Part shown: positions 1 to 7,894 of the stretch, piece by piece | Position numbering within the stretch: position 1 is the stretch's first letter | Layout of the letters: every line of letters starts with the position of its first letter | From: Hydrogenophaga sp. | GTDB lineage: Bacteria > Pseudomonadota > Gammaproteobacteria > Burkholderiales > Burkholderiaceae_C | Length of the DNA: 40,234 bases | Reading direction: 5' to 3' | NCBI RefSeq assembly: GCF_030656115.1 | Contig: NZ_JAUSOO010000125.1 | Span: 1 to 40,234 of the forward strand | Made by a program: the position numbers and the translations under genes | The notes under the pieces: generated by a model | What the model saw: the letters and a program-made list of their open reading frames with translations, nothing else | What the model was told of the DNA's origin: nothing | Database searches by the model: none

Positions 1-11
1 ATGTTGGCCAT
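1..11 (-). CDS. Start of a gene running off the left edge (partial)
   Basis: On the minus strand an ATG at 11 opens the frame Met-Ala-Asn and leaves the window. It is preceded by an AAAGGA Shine-Dalgarno-like stretch about six bases upstream. Only three residues are visible, so the product cannot be named. By its position next to ParB-like and DUF932 genes it should be another backbone gene of the same integrative element. Confidence 0.45.
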
Positions 12-738
12 GATGATTTCCTTTCGGGTTGCCAAGGTCGCGCCCATCGCGTCCTTGTTGTGATCCGTCAGGCGGGGGACGGGCGGGCCGCACCCCGCAG
101 CGCAGCGAAGGGGCCGCAACAGCGTGGAGGACCGGCAGGCACGGGAAATTTGCCTCGCGAGGAATCCGCGCAGCGGAGGGGAAATTTCTTGGGCCGTACG
201 GTTGCGGCCATCAAGCCCGAGGCGCAGCCGCGACCTCGCCAGGATTCACGACGAGACAAGGACGCCTGGGACGCACCTTTCCCGAAAGGCCTCATGGCCT
301 AGCACGTTCACCATGCCTGCGTTGAGACCTCAGCGGCCACCACCCTTGCGTCATCAGTCAGAGTCGCAACAACGTTAGAAGCCCCTGCGGCATCCATCCG
401 GCACCCCACACCGCACGCCGCCTGCCAGGTCAACCAGGACGGTGCCCACACCTTGCGGTCTGCGTCACTCCCTGCGTCATGCCCGCCAGCGTGGGGGAAG
501 AGGGCACACCAGGCAACCCAGCGCAGCGAGCTGAGGCGTAGCACCCGGCTCGCGCAGCGGGGTGATGCAGGTCCGGAGTCGAAGCACGAACGCTTCCGGC
601 CCGCTCAGGCAAGCGCAGCGCGCAGGCGTGAAGGATCGAAGCCGAAGGGCCGTGACGGCTATGACGGCACGGGGCGCAGCCCGAGAGCCTGGCGGCGCTG
701 GGCGCCGACACGCCCACCCAGACGCACCACAGCCCAGG
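12..738. other. Long GC-rich spacer with repeated element blocks
   Basis: This 727-base stretch has many short overlapping frames on both strands, none with a convincing start or protein-like composition. It is rich in GCAGCG/GGCGCAGCC-type sequence. The block at about 671-712 (starting GGGGCGCAGCCCG) recurs with small changes at 8180-8220, and an AAGCGCAGCGCGCAGG-type block at about 608-625 recurs near 5103 and 8103. Two GGGAAATTT stretches occur around 142 and 178. I see no gene in it; it looks like one of the hairpin-rich spacers that separate the backbone genes of this element. Confidence 0.5.
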
Positions 739-1491
739 TCACATGAAGAAGCTACCCTGGTCCGAATAGCCCATAGGGTCGATCTCCAGTTGAGCCAGCC
801 AGGGCTGGACCGCTCGCTTGCAGGAAAAGTCCTCACCGCCGTCCTGAATCCAGGCGCCGAGACGGCGCTCCACCCACGCGTGAGCATGGGCGTCGCCATC
901 GCGTAAACCATTGAATCGGTCGGGCTCAATGCCCTCATGCCGCGGATCGAGCACCACGTTGATCGACAGTTCATCGCCGCTGATGGCATCCACACTGGCC
1001 ACGGCCATATGGCCACCCTCAAGGTCGAAGCGGTAGATGTGCCGCTTGCAAAGCTGGCTGTGCGGATTGCCGCCGGGCCACCAGTTGTCGCTAGGCTCCA
1101 GGCCGAACAGTCGCTGCTCCAGCCCCGCATTGATGGCAGCGACCATCAGGTTGCGCCAGCCCGTCCACCGTGCACTTCGCTTTTTGCTCAGGGGGAAGTT
1201 GCGGAACGGCGAGTACGAGTGCTCGAACTCGGGGACCAGACGCAGATCCCCTGTGGCGTTGTAGCCCAGCTCCTGGAGTCGCCGCACCATGCGCGCATTG
1301 CTGGGCTTGGGCACCTCGACGGTCGTTCGACCGGCGAGAGCAGCGCGTAGCGCCGCATGCGTCTTGAAGCCGAGCGCCGACGCGAGGGCTTCACTGAGAT
1401 GAGCGGACGAGACACCGCTGACGCGGTGCTGGGCACTGTGCTTGAGATTGCGCACGGCCGCAGCGGAGACGAAGAATGTCGAATCAGACAT
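739..1491 (-). CDS. Hypothetical protein of the integrative element backbone
   Basis: This encodes 250 residues of unknown function. I chose the start at 1491 (MSDSTFFVSAAAVRNLKHS) because an AAAGGA ribosome-binding site sits about eight bases upstream; the frame stays open for another 63 residues with no good site. The N-terminus contains a LSEALASALGFKTHAALRAAL segment, a helical pattern I have seen at the start of other mobile-element proteins, often before glyoxalase-like domains. The C-terminal half is rich in Trp and acidic residues and shows no catalytic motif that I recognise. It lies downstream of the ParB-like gene on the same strand, 343 bases away, so it is probably transcribed separately. 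Confidence 0.75.
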   Translation of the reverse strand: MSDSTFFVSAAAVRNLKHSAQHRVSGVSSAHLSEALASALGFKTHAALRAALAGRTTVEVPKPSNARMVRRLQELGYNATGDLRLVPEFEHSYSPFRNFPLSKKRSARWTGWRNLMVAAINAGLEQRLFGLEPSDNWWPGGNPHSQLCKRHIYRFDLEGGHMAVASVDAISGDELSINVVLDPRHEGIEPDRFNGLRDGDAHAHAWVERRLGAWIQDGGEDFSCKRAVQPWLAQLEIDPMGYSDQGSFFM

Positions 1492-1688
1492 GCCAAATTC
1501 CTTTGTGCATGGTCGATGACTGCCGATTACGCACCGACCGGAGGAATGGACACGGTCTGCGATCAGAGAAGGGAAGCGAGAAACGTCGTTTAACCCGGCA
1601 GCAGGTTCAGCGTGACGCGGCTGTGTCGGCATTCTATGCGCTGATGCCGATCGCGTGGGCACCAGTGCTCGTGCAAGCACTTGCGCGC

Positions 1689-1733
1689 CGCCACGCCGCC
1701 GCCTGATCGAAGGCGGCGGCGTGGCGTTTTTTT
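1689..1733 (+). terminator. Strong intrinsic terminator with no obvious plus-strand gene
   Basis: A perfect 15-bp stem (1689-1703 with 1712-1726), built of GCC/GGC repeats around an eight-base loop, is followed directly by seven T at 1727-1733. This is a textbook Rho-independent terminator for plus-strand transcription. Both neighbouring genes are on the minus strand, so its own transcript is unknown. Confidence 0.8.
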
Positions 1734-1779
1734 GAGGCCCCGTTCAGCCCATGCGGCGCGCACCCAAGTCGGAAGCTAC

Positions 1780-1809
1780 AAGGCCCCGGGCGGCAAGCGC
1801 CGGGGCCTT
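1780..1809 (-). terminator. Hairpin downstream of the ParB-like gene
   Basis: A perfect 10-bp stem (AAGGCCCCGG at 1780-1789 with its complement at 1800-1809) lies 25 bases beyond the ParB-like stop codon. No T run follows on either strand, so it may be a Rho-assisted or weak terminator, or an mRNA 3'-end stabiliser. Confidence 0.45.
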
Positions 1810-1834
1810 GCAGGGCTTTGCGGACCTGCCTGCG

Positions 1835-3844
1835 TCAATCGTCAGATGCTTCCGCCTCTGTGTGCTTCACTGTTTCTGGCACCTCGCGACCGAACACGGC
1901 CGGCATCCAGCCGCTGCCCTCGGCCAGTCGCTCGGCCTCCTGAGCAATCTCGGCTTTCTTGAGCTTGGACAGGCGGGACACTTCATTCGGCGCGAACTGC
2001 GCCACCGCGTTCAGGATGGCGACCTTGGGCACGTGCTGGAAATAGCTCTCGGCCGTGGGTTTCCACCAAGCGGCCATGTCAAGGCCCAGAGCCTGCGCCA
2101 GTTCAGCGCCAGGCTGACTGGCGGTCGTGCGGGGCGTCACGACGTCCACCGCTGGGGCGGTGCACAGCGCCAACAGTTGCACCAGTTCGTCCTGGGACTT
2201 GTCCAGTAGCACGGTGAACAGCTCGCCCGGTTCCTGCGGCAGACGGTCGGCCCAGGCATGCCGCAGTTCGCGCAGCGCGAGCGCGGCGGACGACCCGGGC
2301 CAGTCGGGTGCCAGGTCTTCCAGGCGATCACGCAGGCTCATGCGCAAGCCCAGGGGCAGGGCGTTGCGGTAGCCGCCCTGCAGGGCCTGCTGCACCAGAG
2401 CGTGTACCAGCGCAGCCAGCGCCACCTGCGGCTGGCGCGCGAGCTCGATCTGCAGGGCGGCGGTGCGGTGGGCGCTCAGGCGCTGCGCCAGCCGGTCGGA
2501 CAAGTGTTCCGCGCCGTGCGGCGCATCGCCCGTGGGTGATCCGTCCGAATCGCTGTCATCGTCGCCAGGGGTCTGGCCGTTGGCGGCGCGTTGCCGCGCC
2601 GCGCCCAGCGCGCGCAGCGCCTTGGCTTCGGCATCGCGCAACAGTCCCCGGTGGATCATGGGCTGCCCCTCGCGGTCCAGCGTCACGATGGCCCCGGCCA
2701 TCGCGCGGACCTCGGGCGCATGCCCGATCAATAAGGACTGCACAGCTTCCAGCTCGGTCGCCAGGGCCTCGCGGCGCTGGTGCAGGGTTTCGGCCTTGTC
2801 CTCATCGTCCGCGTCGTAGGCTTCTTCCAGCCCGGCATCGGTGCGGGTGATGCGGACTTGCAGCACCTCCATGCGCCGCACCTCGCGCGCCGTGGGTTCG
2901 CGGCGCGTGCGCGGTGCGTTCTGGAACGCTTGCCGCTCGGCGGGGGTCAGGTGCGGCACCGCCTCCACCCAGGCCCAGCCCTCGGCGCGCACAGGTTCGG
3001 CCATCGCCTCCAGCTTCTCGCGCACCAGTTTCTCCAGCAGCGCGGCATCGGTCAGGGTGGTGCCGGTGTCCTCGTCTTCGGCGAACAGGTCGCGGCGAAT
3101 GCCACCACCGGCGACGGTGTAGGCATCCAGGCCGACGAATTGCACCAGCGCATGGTCGGCGCCGATTTCTCGCTCGGTCAGGCGCTGGCGCAACGCGCCG
3201 GGGCTGCGCTGCCATTCGGGCGCATCGTAGAACGCAGCCTCCTGGGCGGCGTGGTCGTCGGTCACGGCCAGCGCCATCAACTGGTCCAGGCTGAGGGCGT
3301 CGGCGCGGTAGTCGGCCATCAGCCGGGGCGAGACGTTGGCGAGCCTGAGGCGGCGCTGCACCACCAGCGGCGTGACGCCGAAGTCGGCCGCGATGTCTTC
3401 CACCGGCCGCCCCTCGGCCACCAGAGCGGCGAAGGCTTCGAACTGGTCGGCCGGGTGCATGGCCTCACGCTGCACGTTCTCGGTCAGGCTGGCGGTGCGT
3501 GCGCTGCTGTCGGCCACCAGCAGGCAGGGCACGTCCCAATCCCTGGCTATGCGACGTTTTTTGGCCAGCAGCTTGAGGGCCGCGAAGCGGCGGCCTCCGG
3601 CCACCACCTCGTAGTGCCCACCGTCCGCAGCCAGGGTGACGGTGAGGTTCTGCAGCAGGCCCACGCGTCCGATGCTAGCGGCCAGCGCTTCGATGGACGG
3701 ACCTGCCGTCTTGCGCACGTTGCGGCGCGACGGGCGCAGCCGCGACAGCGGCACGAGCAGCATCTGCTGCGAGGGCTGGGCGGGCACCTGCGGTGCAGGA
3801 AAGGTTTGCAGGGCCTGGACTTCGGGATGGGTGAGTGCGTTCAT
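1835..3844 (-). CDS. ParB-like nuclease-domain protein of an integrative element
   Basis: The product has 669 residues. The N-terminal ParB/Srx-like fold is clear: a LLVPLSRLRPSRRNVRKT entry strand at 29-46, the GGRRFAAL box at 83-90 and the ENVQR motif at 122-126, followed by a helix-turn-helix-like stretch (VEDIAADFGVTPLVVQRRL) near 152-170. The remaining 450 residues are a long, acidic, largely helical tail with no domain that I recognise. I place the start at 3844 because AGGAG lies seven bases upstream; an open frame continues upstream through the DUF932 gene but is a shadow. Chromosomal ParB proteins are about 300 residues; these long forms are typical of ICEclc/PAGI-2-like elements, where they probably serve element maintenance. 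The DUF932 gene lies 95 bases upstream on the same strand, suggesting co-transcription. Confidence 0.88.
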   Translation of the reverse strand: MNALTHPEVQALQTFPAPQVPAQPSQQMLLVPLSRLRPSRRNVRKTAGPSIEALAASIGRVGLLQNLTVTLAADGGHYEVVAGGRRFAALKLLAKKRRIARDWDVPCLLVADSSARTASLTENVQREAMHPADQFEAFAALVAEGRPVEDIAADFGVTPLVVQRRLRLANVSPRLMADYRADALSLDQLMALAVTDDHAAQEAAFYDAPEWQRSPGALRQRLTEREIGADHALVQFVGLDAYTVAGGGIRRDLFAEDEDTGTTLTDAALLEKLVREKLEAMAEPVRAEGWAWVEAVPHLTPAERQAFQNAPRTRREPTAREVRRMEVLQVRITRTDAGLEEAYDADDEDKAETLHQRREALATELEAVQSLLIGHAPEVRAMAGAIVTLDREGQPMIHRGLLRDAEAKALRALGAARQRAANGQTPGDDDSDSDGSPTGDAPHGAEHLSDRLAQRLSAHRTAALQIELARQPQVALAALVHALVQQALQGGYRNALPLGLRMSLRDRLEDLAPDWPGSSAALALRELRHAWADRLPQEPGELFTVLLDKSQDELVQLLALCTAPAVDVVTPRTTASQPGAELAQALGLDMAAWWKPTAESYFQHVPKVAILNAVAQFAPNEVSRLSKLKKAEIAQEAERLAEGSGWMPAVFGREVPETVKHTEAEASDD

Positions 3845-3939
3845 GGTGAAACTCCTGTGGGTTGGTGCATGAGGAAAACGGGACGGTGCGCGGCGGCAGG
3901 GCCAAGCCCCGCGCGCCGCGCGGGGGGATGGAAGGGGGA

Positions 3940-4767
3940 TCAGCCCTTGAGCTGGCGCAGGCCATCGGCCAATAGCCACAGGGCGCGGTTCAGGCGCAGG
4001 TTCTGGTCGATGCCCTGCACGGGGCGGGTGCTCTGGCGCCGCCCGTTGGCATTGCGCCCCGTCAGCCCGCCCTTGATCAGGTTCTCCTGGGTGCGGTTGA
4101 ACACGCTCCACAGGTCGCGCCGGTCGTCGTCGTGGCGACGCGGCATCAGGATTTGCGATTCGGTGACGGGCGGTGCCTTCTCGGCGTCGTCGTACTTGAG
4201 GGCCAGCGCGGCCCGCGCGAACACCTCGGATTCGCCTGTGTCCAGCGCCACGGCCTGCATGGCCTCGCGCGACTCCTGCGCCTGCCCAAAGCCCTGCAAC
4301 ACGGTGTAGGCGCCTTCGATCACCTGGGCGGCCACGTCGCCCTTGTGCGGCACGCGCACATCGGCCACGGTGTCGCCGCACACCAGACCGTTCTGGCAGA
4401 CGAAGCGGAGCATGCCGGCCAGCATCTGGTAGCTGCTGGTGCCATCGTGCGAGTTGAGCAGGATGATTTCGTTGGCCTCGCGACCGTTGATCTGGCTGGC
4501 GTGGCGAAGCCGGATGAGGTGCTTGGTGAATTCGCGCCGGTCATCGTGGCGCACGCGGGTCTGGCACACCATGAAGGGTTGAAAGCCCTCGCCGCGCAGT
4601 TCCTGCAGCACGGTGGCGGTGGGGATGTAGCTGTAGCGCTCGGAGCGGCTGCCGTGTGGCGCCTCGGCAAAGATCGATGGCGCCACGGCACGGATCTGCT
4701 CATCCGACAGCGGGGATTCGGAACGCAGCACCGGCGAACGCGGTGCGAAGCGGGAAGCGAGTTGCAT
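3940..4767 (-). CDS. DUF932 family protein (phage/plasmid-like protein)
   Basis: The product has 275 residues and matches the DUF932 pattern: an N-terminal MQLASRF, the segment TRVRHDDRREFTKHLIRLRHA, then EIILLNSHDGTSSYQMLAGM and a FVCQNGLVCGD core, and a helical C-terminus with RTQENLIKGGLTGRNANGRR. The family is common on plasmids and integrative elements; its biochemical role is not settled. Two ATG codons (4773 and 4767) compete: GGAG lies only two bases before the first but eight before the second, so I chose 4767. It is followed on the same strand by the ParB-like gene. Confidence 0.88.
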   Translation of the reverse strand: MQLASRFAPRSPVLRSESPLSDEQIRAVAPSIFAEAPHGSRSERYSYIPTATVLQELRGEGFQPFMVCQTRVRHDDRREFTKHLIRLRHASQINGREANEIILLNSHDGTSSYQMLAGMLRFVCQNGLVCGDTVADVRVPHKGDVAAQVIEGAYTVLQGFGQAQESREAMQAVALDTGESEVFARAALALKYDDAEKAPPVTESQILMPRRHDDDRRDLWSVFNRTQENLIKGGLTGRNANGRRQSTRPVQGIDQNLRLNRALWLLADGLRQLKG

Positions 4768-5301
4768 GGTCATTTCTCCAAATGAAGCTGGCTGTTGAAA
4801 CCCCCACCGGATTCCTAGATTCGGAGCCCTCTTCGGGTCTTCCGGTGGGGTGGGCGCAGAGACCTGGGCCGGCCCCTTCGCCACCGTCTTTCCTGAGTTC
4901 ATCGCCCGCGACCAAAGGAGCGCGCCGCCCGGTGCCGTCAAGGAGGCAAGCGCCAGGGCTGGTGCGGCCCGCAGGCGCAGCCGAGGACACGGCCTGGCGC
5001 GCCTTGACGGCACCGGGCGGCGGGCTACGGTCGCGCCAGTGGTGATGGACGAGGGAAGAGGGCGCCAGTGGCCCTTGGCCGCTGATGGCGCCGACCCCAC
5101 GCAAGCGCAGCGCGCAGGACCGGACCTGAGGTCGGTCCGAAGGCGTTAGCCGACCGGAGGGAAGGGAACGATGGAAGCCAGCCAGGGGCGAGATGGCGGG
5201 ACTGCAGGGCCCGTGGGCTCGATGCGCAGCACGACAGCGCGGCCGGCCAACCCCCAATGGCCGGAGACGCCCGGTTGCCGGGATGGCTCTACGATGACGG
5301 C
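4768..5301. other. Hairpin-rich spacer upstream of the DUF932 gene
   Basis: No convincing gene is present. Besides the perfect inverted repeat at 4924-5021 it holds a second dyad at about 5119-5141 (GGACC ... GGTCC) directly after a GCAAGCGCAGCGCGCAGG block that recurs in other spacers of this element. The promoter of the DUF932/ParB-like genes should lie in the left part, but I see no clear -35/-10 pair. Confidence 0.45.
4924..5021. repeat. Perfect 20-bp inverted repeat with 58-base spacer
   Basis: The 20 bases at 4924-4943 (ending GTGCCGTCAAGG) are exactly the reverse complement of 5002-5021 (starting CCTTGACGGCAC). The inner 58 bases are GC-rich and can fold further. The inner edge, CCTTGACGGC, is shared with the spacer upstream of the DUF2958 gene (CCTTGACGGC at 6476-6485), so this appears to be a member of a structured spacer family rather than a simple terminator; no T run follows on either strand. 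Confidence 0.75.
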
Positions 5302-5973
5302 ATGCCCGAGAAAGACACCGCCCATTCCGACGACCCACTGGATCAGATGCTCACCCGCTCCGATGCGTTGATGGAGCGACTGACCGAGCTGCTCGACGAG
5401 GCCGATTTCGATGGTTCTCCGCGAGGCGAAGCAGCCCTGGGCATGTGCGTGGTGGCCATGGAGCACGCGACAGCGCTGCGCGCCCTGATGGCCCTGGGCT
5501 TGCCAACCTCGGCCGTGAGCCTGATGCGCCTGCAGTTCGAGGCCCTGACCCGTGCCATGTGGCTCATCTATGCCGCCAGCGACGCCGCTATCGAAAAGCT
5601 GTCGGCTCCGCTCACACTCGAAACCGAACAGGCTGCCAAGAACCTGCCCAGCGCAAAGGAAATGATCGACCAGATCGGCAAGCGGGTCGGGCAGGGTGTG
5701 CCCGCAGCGGCCCACGGGATGCTGACCCAGTTCAAGGACGTGTCCTGGAACGCGATGAACTCGTTCGTGCACGGCGGCATCCACCCGCTGCGGCGCAGCG
5801 CGGATGGTTTCCCCGCGCACTTGGCCTTGCAGGTGCTGCGCAACTCCAATGGTCTGAGCACCATGACCGGCATGACGATGGCCGTGCTCACCGGCGACGA
5901 ATCCATCGTCCAGCCGATGAGCAAGATCCAGCCGGCGTTCGCCGATTGCCTGCCGGATCTGATCAAACCCTGA
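5302..5973 (+). CDS. Hypothetical protein, possibly DUF6988-like
   Basis: This is 223 residues and the only plus-strand gene of the backbone region. I start it at the ATG at 5302 (MPEKDTAHSDD); an upstream in-frame ATG at 5257 is possible, and neither has a good ribosome-binding site. The protein looks all-helical, with an acidic N-terminus (LTELLDEADFDGSPRGEAAL) followed by a central LMRLQFEALTRAMWLIYAAS segment and a conserved-looking FVHGGIHPLRR near the C-terminal third. From memory this matches proteins annotated as DUF6988, which have no known function; I could not check this. The RxxxH-like histidine segment recalls HEPN-type helical folds, but I see no canonical HEPN motif. Confidence 0.75.
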   Translation: MPEKDTAHSDDPLDQMLTRSDALMERLTELLDEADFDGSPRGEAALGMCVVAMEHATALRALMALGLPTSAVSLMRLQFEALTRAMWLIYAASDAAIEKLSAPLTLETEQAAKNLPSAKEMIDQIGKRVGQGVPAAAHGMLTQFKDVSWNAMNSFVHGGIHPLRRSADGFPAHLALQVLRNSNGLSTMTGMTMAVLTGDESIVQPMSKIQPAFADCLPDLIKP

Positions 5974-6000
5974 AAACCAGGGCGTCCGTGACGCCCTGGT
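5973..6000 (-). terminator. Intrinsic terminator between convergent genes
   Basis: A perfect 11-bp stem (ACCAGGGCGTC at 5976-5986 with 5990-6000) with a three-base loop is followed on the minus strand by TTTT. It sits between the convergent 5302-5973 gene and the DUF2958 gene ending at 6007, and may stop transcription in both directions, better on minus. Confidence 0.7.
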
Positions 6001-6006
6001 GGCCGG

Positions 6007-6354
6007 TCAGACAACGATGCGTCCGGCCAGCCGCGCGTTCCGCGCATAGGCGCTCAGGCGCTTTTCGGCACGAAAGTGCAGGTCGAGCTCAACCGGCAAC
6101 CCGAGCCGACCGCGCACCGTCATCAGCTCCTGAAGACTGACCCAGCCCATCTCGGGCGCGCCCAGGCCCAGGTCGCACAGACCGAAAGCATGATCATGGT
6201 CGTCCGGGTCGATCTCGGTCAGCATCCAGGTTGCGCAGGCGTCGGGTGTGAACAGCTTGACCACGGGTGCCGGGTCGAAGTCAGGGTTCTGCAACGATTC
6301 GCGGCCATTGGCCAGCAGCAGCACGCGCTGCTCGTCGGGAATGAGTGTGTTCAT
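6007..6354 (-). CDS. DUF2958 family protein
   Basis: The 115-residue product fits the DUF2958 family closely: an N-terminal RVLLLANGRES helix, then PAPVVKLFTPDACATWMLTE, FGLCDLGLGAPEMGWVSLQEL and LPVELDLHFRAEKRLSAYA. These small proteins are widespread on plasmids and integrative elements and sit next to DUF932 and antirestriction-type genes; their function is unknown. The start at 6354 is supported by GGAG six bases upstream. It carries the same CGGGCGGGATTGCCCG dyad upstream (6376-6391) as the radC gene. Confidence 0.9.
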   Translation of the reverse strand: MNTLIPDEQRVLLLANGRESLQNPDFDPAPVVKLFTPDACATWMLTEIDPDDHDHAFGLCDLGLGAPEMGWVSLQELMTVRGRLGLPVELDLHFRAEKRLSAYARNARLAGRIVV

Positions 6355-6375
6355 GGTGAACTCCAGGAGAAATGC

Positions 6376-6510
6376 CGGGCGGGATTGCCCGCAGCCTCCG
6401 GGTCACGGCGCAGCGCAGCGGTCAAGGTTCGAAGACGGCCGCCGAGGCCGCCAGCGCAGCGCAGGTGCGCGCCGACCTTGACGGCGAGAACGACGTGGCA
6501 CGCTAGGTGC
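6376..6510. repeat. Backbone spacer repeat, copy upstream of the DUF2958 gene
   Basis: It begins with a 16-base dyad CGGGCGGGATTGCCCG (6376-6391), has a GACGGCCGCC block near 6434 and ends with TTGACGGCGAGAACG (6478-6492) and a CAGCAAG block. The same blocks in the same order lie upstream of radC at 7915-8062. The dyad begins 21 bases upstream of the start codon in both cases. Confidence 0.65.
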
Positions 6511-6562
6511 AACAGCAAGCCAGCCCACCACTGCCCAGATGCTCCGATCGGGCGGAGCGCGT

Positions 6563-7117
6563 TCAGGAAACCTGCGATTCCCGACGACGGAACGACTCCG
6601 GCGCCGCACACAGGCCGAGAGCATCCTCAACCATGTCGCCATCTGATTTCGTCGCGAGCGCCCCCATTTTTACGGCTATGCGCGACTCCAGAGAGCCTCG
6701 GGGGGCCACCACCAGAATGACGGAGCCTTCGCAAACCAATTCGTGGTCGTCGGATGCTTGAATGCAGAACTTCGCGCTTCGCTGCCCCAGGCGTTCAACC
6801 CATCCCCGCAGCTTCAGGATTGATCCCGGCGGGATCGGCCCCTTGTGCTCCAGCTCGATCGTCCGGCCCACCACGACCTCCGAGATGGCATCCACGTGCC
6901 GCTGCAGCTCGCGGATGCAGATGGATTCGACGACGGCGACCAGATACCCGGTCGCCAGGCATTCGATCAACCTCTGCGCATAGTCGCTCCCATGCGGGAG
7001 CCTGGAGAACAGCGCCCGGGCCGTCTGTTCGGGCGGCACGCTGTAGGTTTCTTCAAAGGAAATTTCACTGATGCCTTGGTGGTTCATGGAAATGGGAAGT
7101 GGGTTGACGACGTGCAT
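6563..7117 (-). CDS. Hotdog-fold thioesterase-like protein
   Basis: The product has 184 residues. The middle part, roughly residues 40-140, reads like a FlK-type (fluoroacetyl-CoA thioesterase-like) hotdog domain: LATGYLVAVVESICIRELQ helix, then VVVGRTIELEHKGPIPPGS and LRGWVERLGQRSAKFCIQAS, closing with DHELVCEGSVILVV. The family hydrolyses or binds acyl-CoA thioesters; the usual catalytic Thr/Glu/His set is not obvious here, so binding or another role is possible. The start at 7117 (MHVVNPLP) has GGAG five bases upstream of AGCGA; a later Met at 7087 is an alternative. The C-terminal 40 residues lie outside the fold. Its presence in an element backbone is unusual. Confidence 0.7.
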   Translation of the reverse strand: MHVVNPLPISMNHQGISEISFEETYSVPPEQTARALFSRLPHGSDYAQRLIECLATGYLVAVVESICIRELQRHVDAISEVVVGRTIELEHKGPIPPGSILKLRGWVERLGQRSAKFCIQASDDHELVCEGSVILVVAPRGSLESRIAVKMGALATKSDGDMVEDALGLCAAPESFRRRESQVS

Positions 7118-7339
7118 TCGCTCTCCGAAACCCCGCGTCAAATCGGGGTGACGGGTACAGCGTTCGATCCTCGTTTGGATGCATCGTGTCTTCAACCCAG
7201 CCAGGCGTGCTCCAGCGTAGCTGGCTCGATGCGGATGTCCGTTCGAGGCCGAAGCGGAAGTCCCGCCGCATCAGGCCTCGAAGCCAAGAAGCGCTCGTGC
7301 CACTGAGCGGTAGCACGCTGTTGGGCTGGAAACGAAAAT

Positions 7340-7362
7340 CCGGGAGCCGGTGTGGCTCCCGG
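7340..7362 (-). terminator. Intrinsic terminator of the radC-like gene
   Basis: A perfect 9-bp stem (CCGGGAGCC at 7340-7348 with 7354-7362) and a five-base loop are followed on the minus strand by ATTTTCG. It lies 11 bases beyond the RadC-like stop codon. Confidence 0.75.
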
Positions 7363-7372
7363 TCGTGTGGGC

Positions 7373-7894
7373 TCAGATCAGCCCGCGTTCTGCAAAGGAC
7401 AGGATCGTCGGCCCGGCCACGATCAAGTGATCGACGACCCGCACGTCCACCAGCGACAGCGCGCTCTTGAGGGTCTGGGTCAGTTGCTCATCGGCCCGCG
7501 AGGGCTCGGCCACGCCCGATGGGTGGTTGTGCACCAGGACGATGGCCGCCGTGTTGTGTGCCAAGGCTTCCTTGACCACCTCGCGCGGATAGACCGATGT
7601 CTGGGTCACGGTGCCGCGGAACATCTCGACGTACTCGATGACCCGGTGTTGCGCGTCCAGGTGGATCACTGCGAACACCTCGTGCTCCAGCGTGCCCAGC
7701 TTGATGCGCAGGAAGTCGCGCACAGCCTGCGGCGACGACAGCATCTCGGTGCCGCGCAACTGGCCTGCCAGCACCCGCAGCGCGGCCTGCAGCACCTCTG
7801 CCGGCTCGGCCGGACGGTAGCTGCCCGCGACATCGCGAACGAGCAGGGAGGAATCGATGGAAGACGTGAACGACAGGGAAGACAGCTGCGACAT
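7373..7894 (-). CDS. radC: RadC-like JAMM-domain protein
   Basis: The product has 173 residues and is a short RadC-family protein of the kind carried by integrative elements. The JAMM metal site is intact: His122-Asn-His124-Pro-Ser-Gly followed by ten residues and Asp135, with an upstream Glu in [10 protein letters not shown] (70-80). The RadC name is historic; a DNA-repair role is not established and these proteins probably act as metallo-hydrolases of unknown substrate. Compared with chromosomal RadC (about 220 residues) the N-terminal helix-hairpin-helix region is missing, which is normal for element copies. GGAG lies seven bases before the ATG at 7894; upstream in-frame starts lack this. 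Confidence 0.9.
   Translation of the reverse strand: MSQLSSLSFTSSIDSSLLVRDVAGSYRPAEPAEVLQAALRVLAGQLRGTEMLSSPQAVRDFLRIKLGTLEHEVFAVIHLDAQHRVIEYVEMFRGTVTQTSVYPREVVKEALAHNTAAIVLVHNHPSGVAEPSRADEQLTQTLKSALSLVDVRVVDHLIVAGPTILSFAERGLI

Noticed and set aside
2780..4309. 509-residue open frame on the plus strand over the ParB-like and DUF932 genes
   Set aside because: It is antisense to two well-supported genes, has a repetitive His/Gly/Gln/Arg composition and no Shine-Dalgarno; it is a GC-rich shadow frame.
3845..4381. N-terminal extension of the ParB-like frame
   Set aside because: It overlaps the DUF932 gene, has shadow-type composition, and a good Shine-Dalgarno supports the start at 3844.
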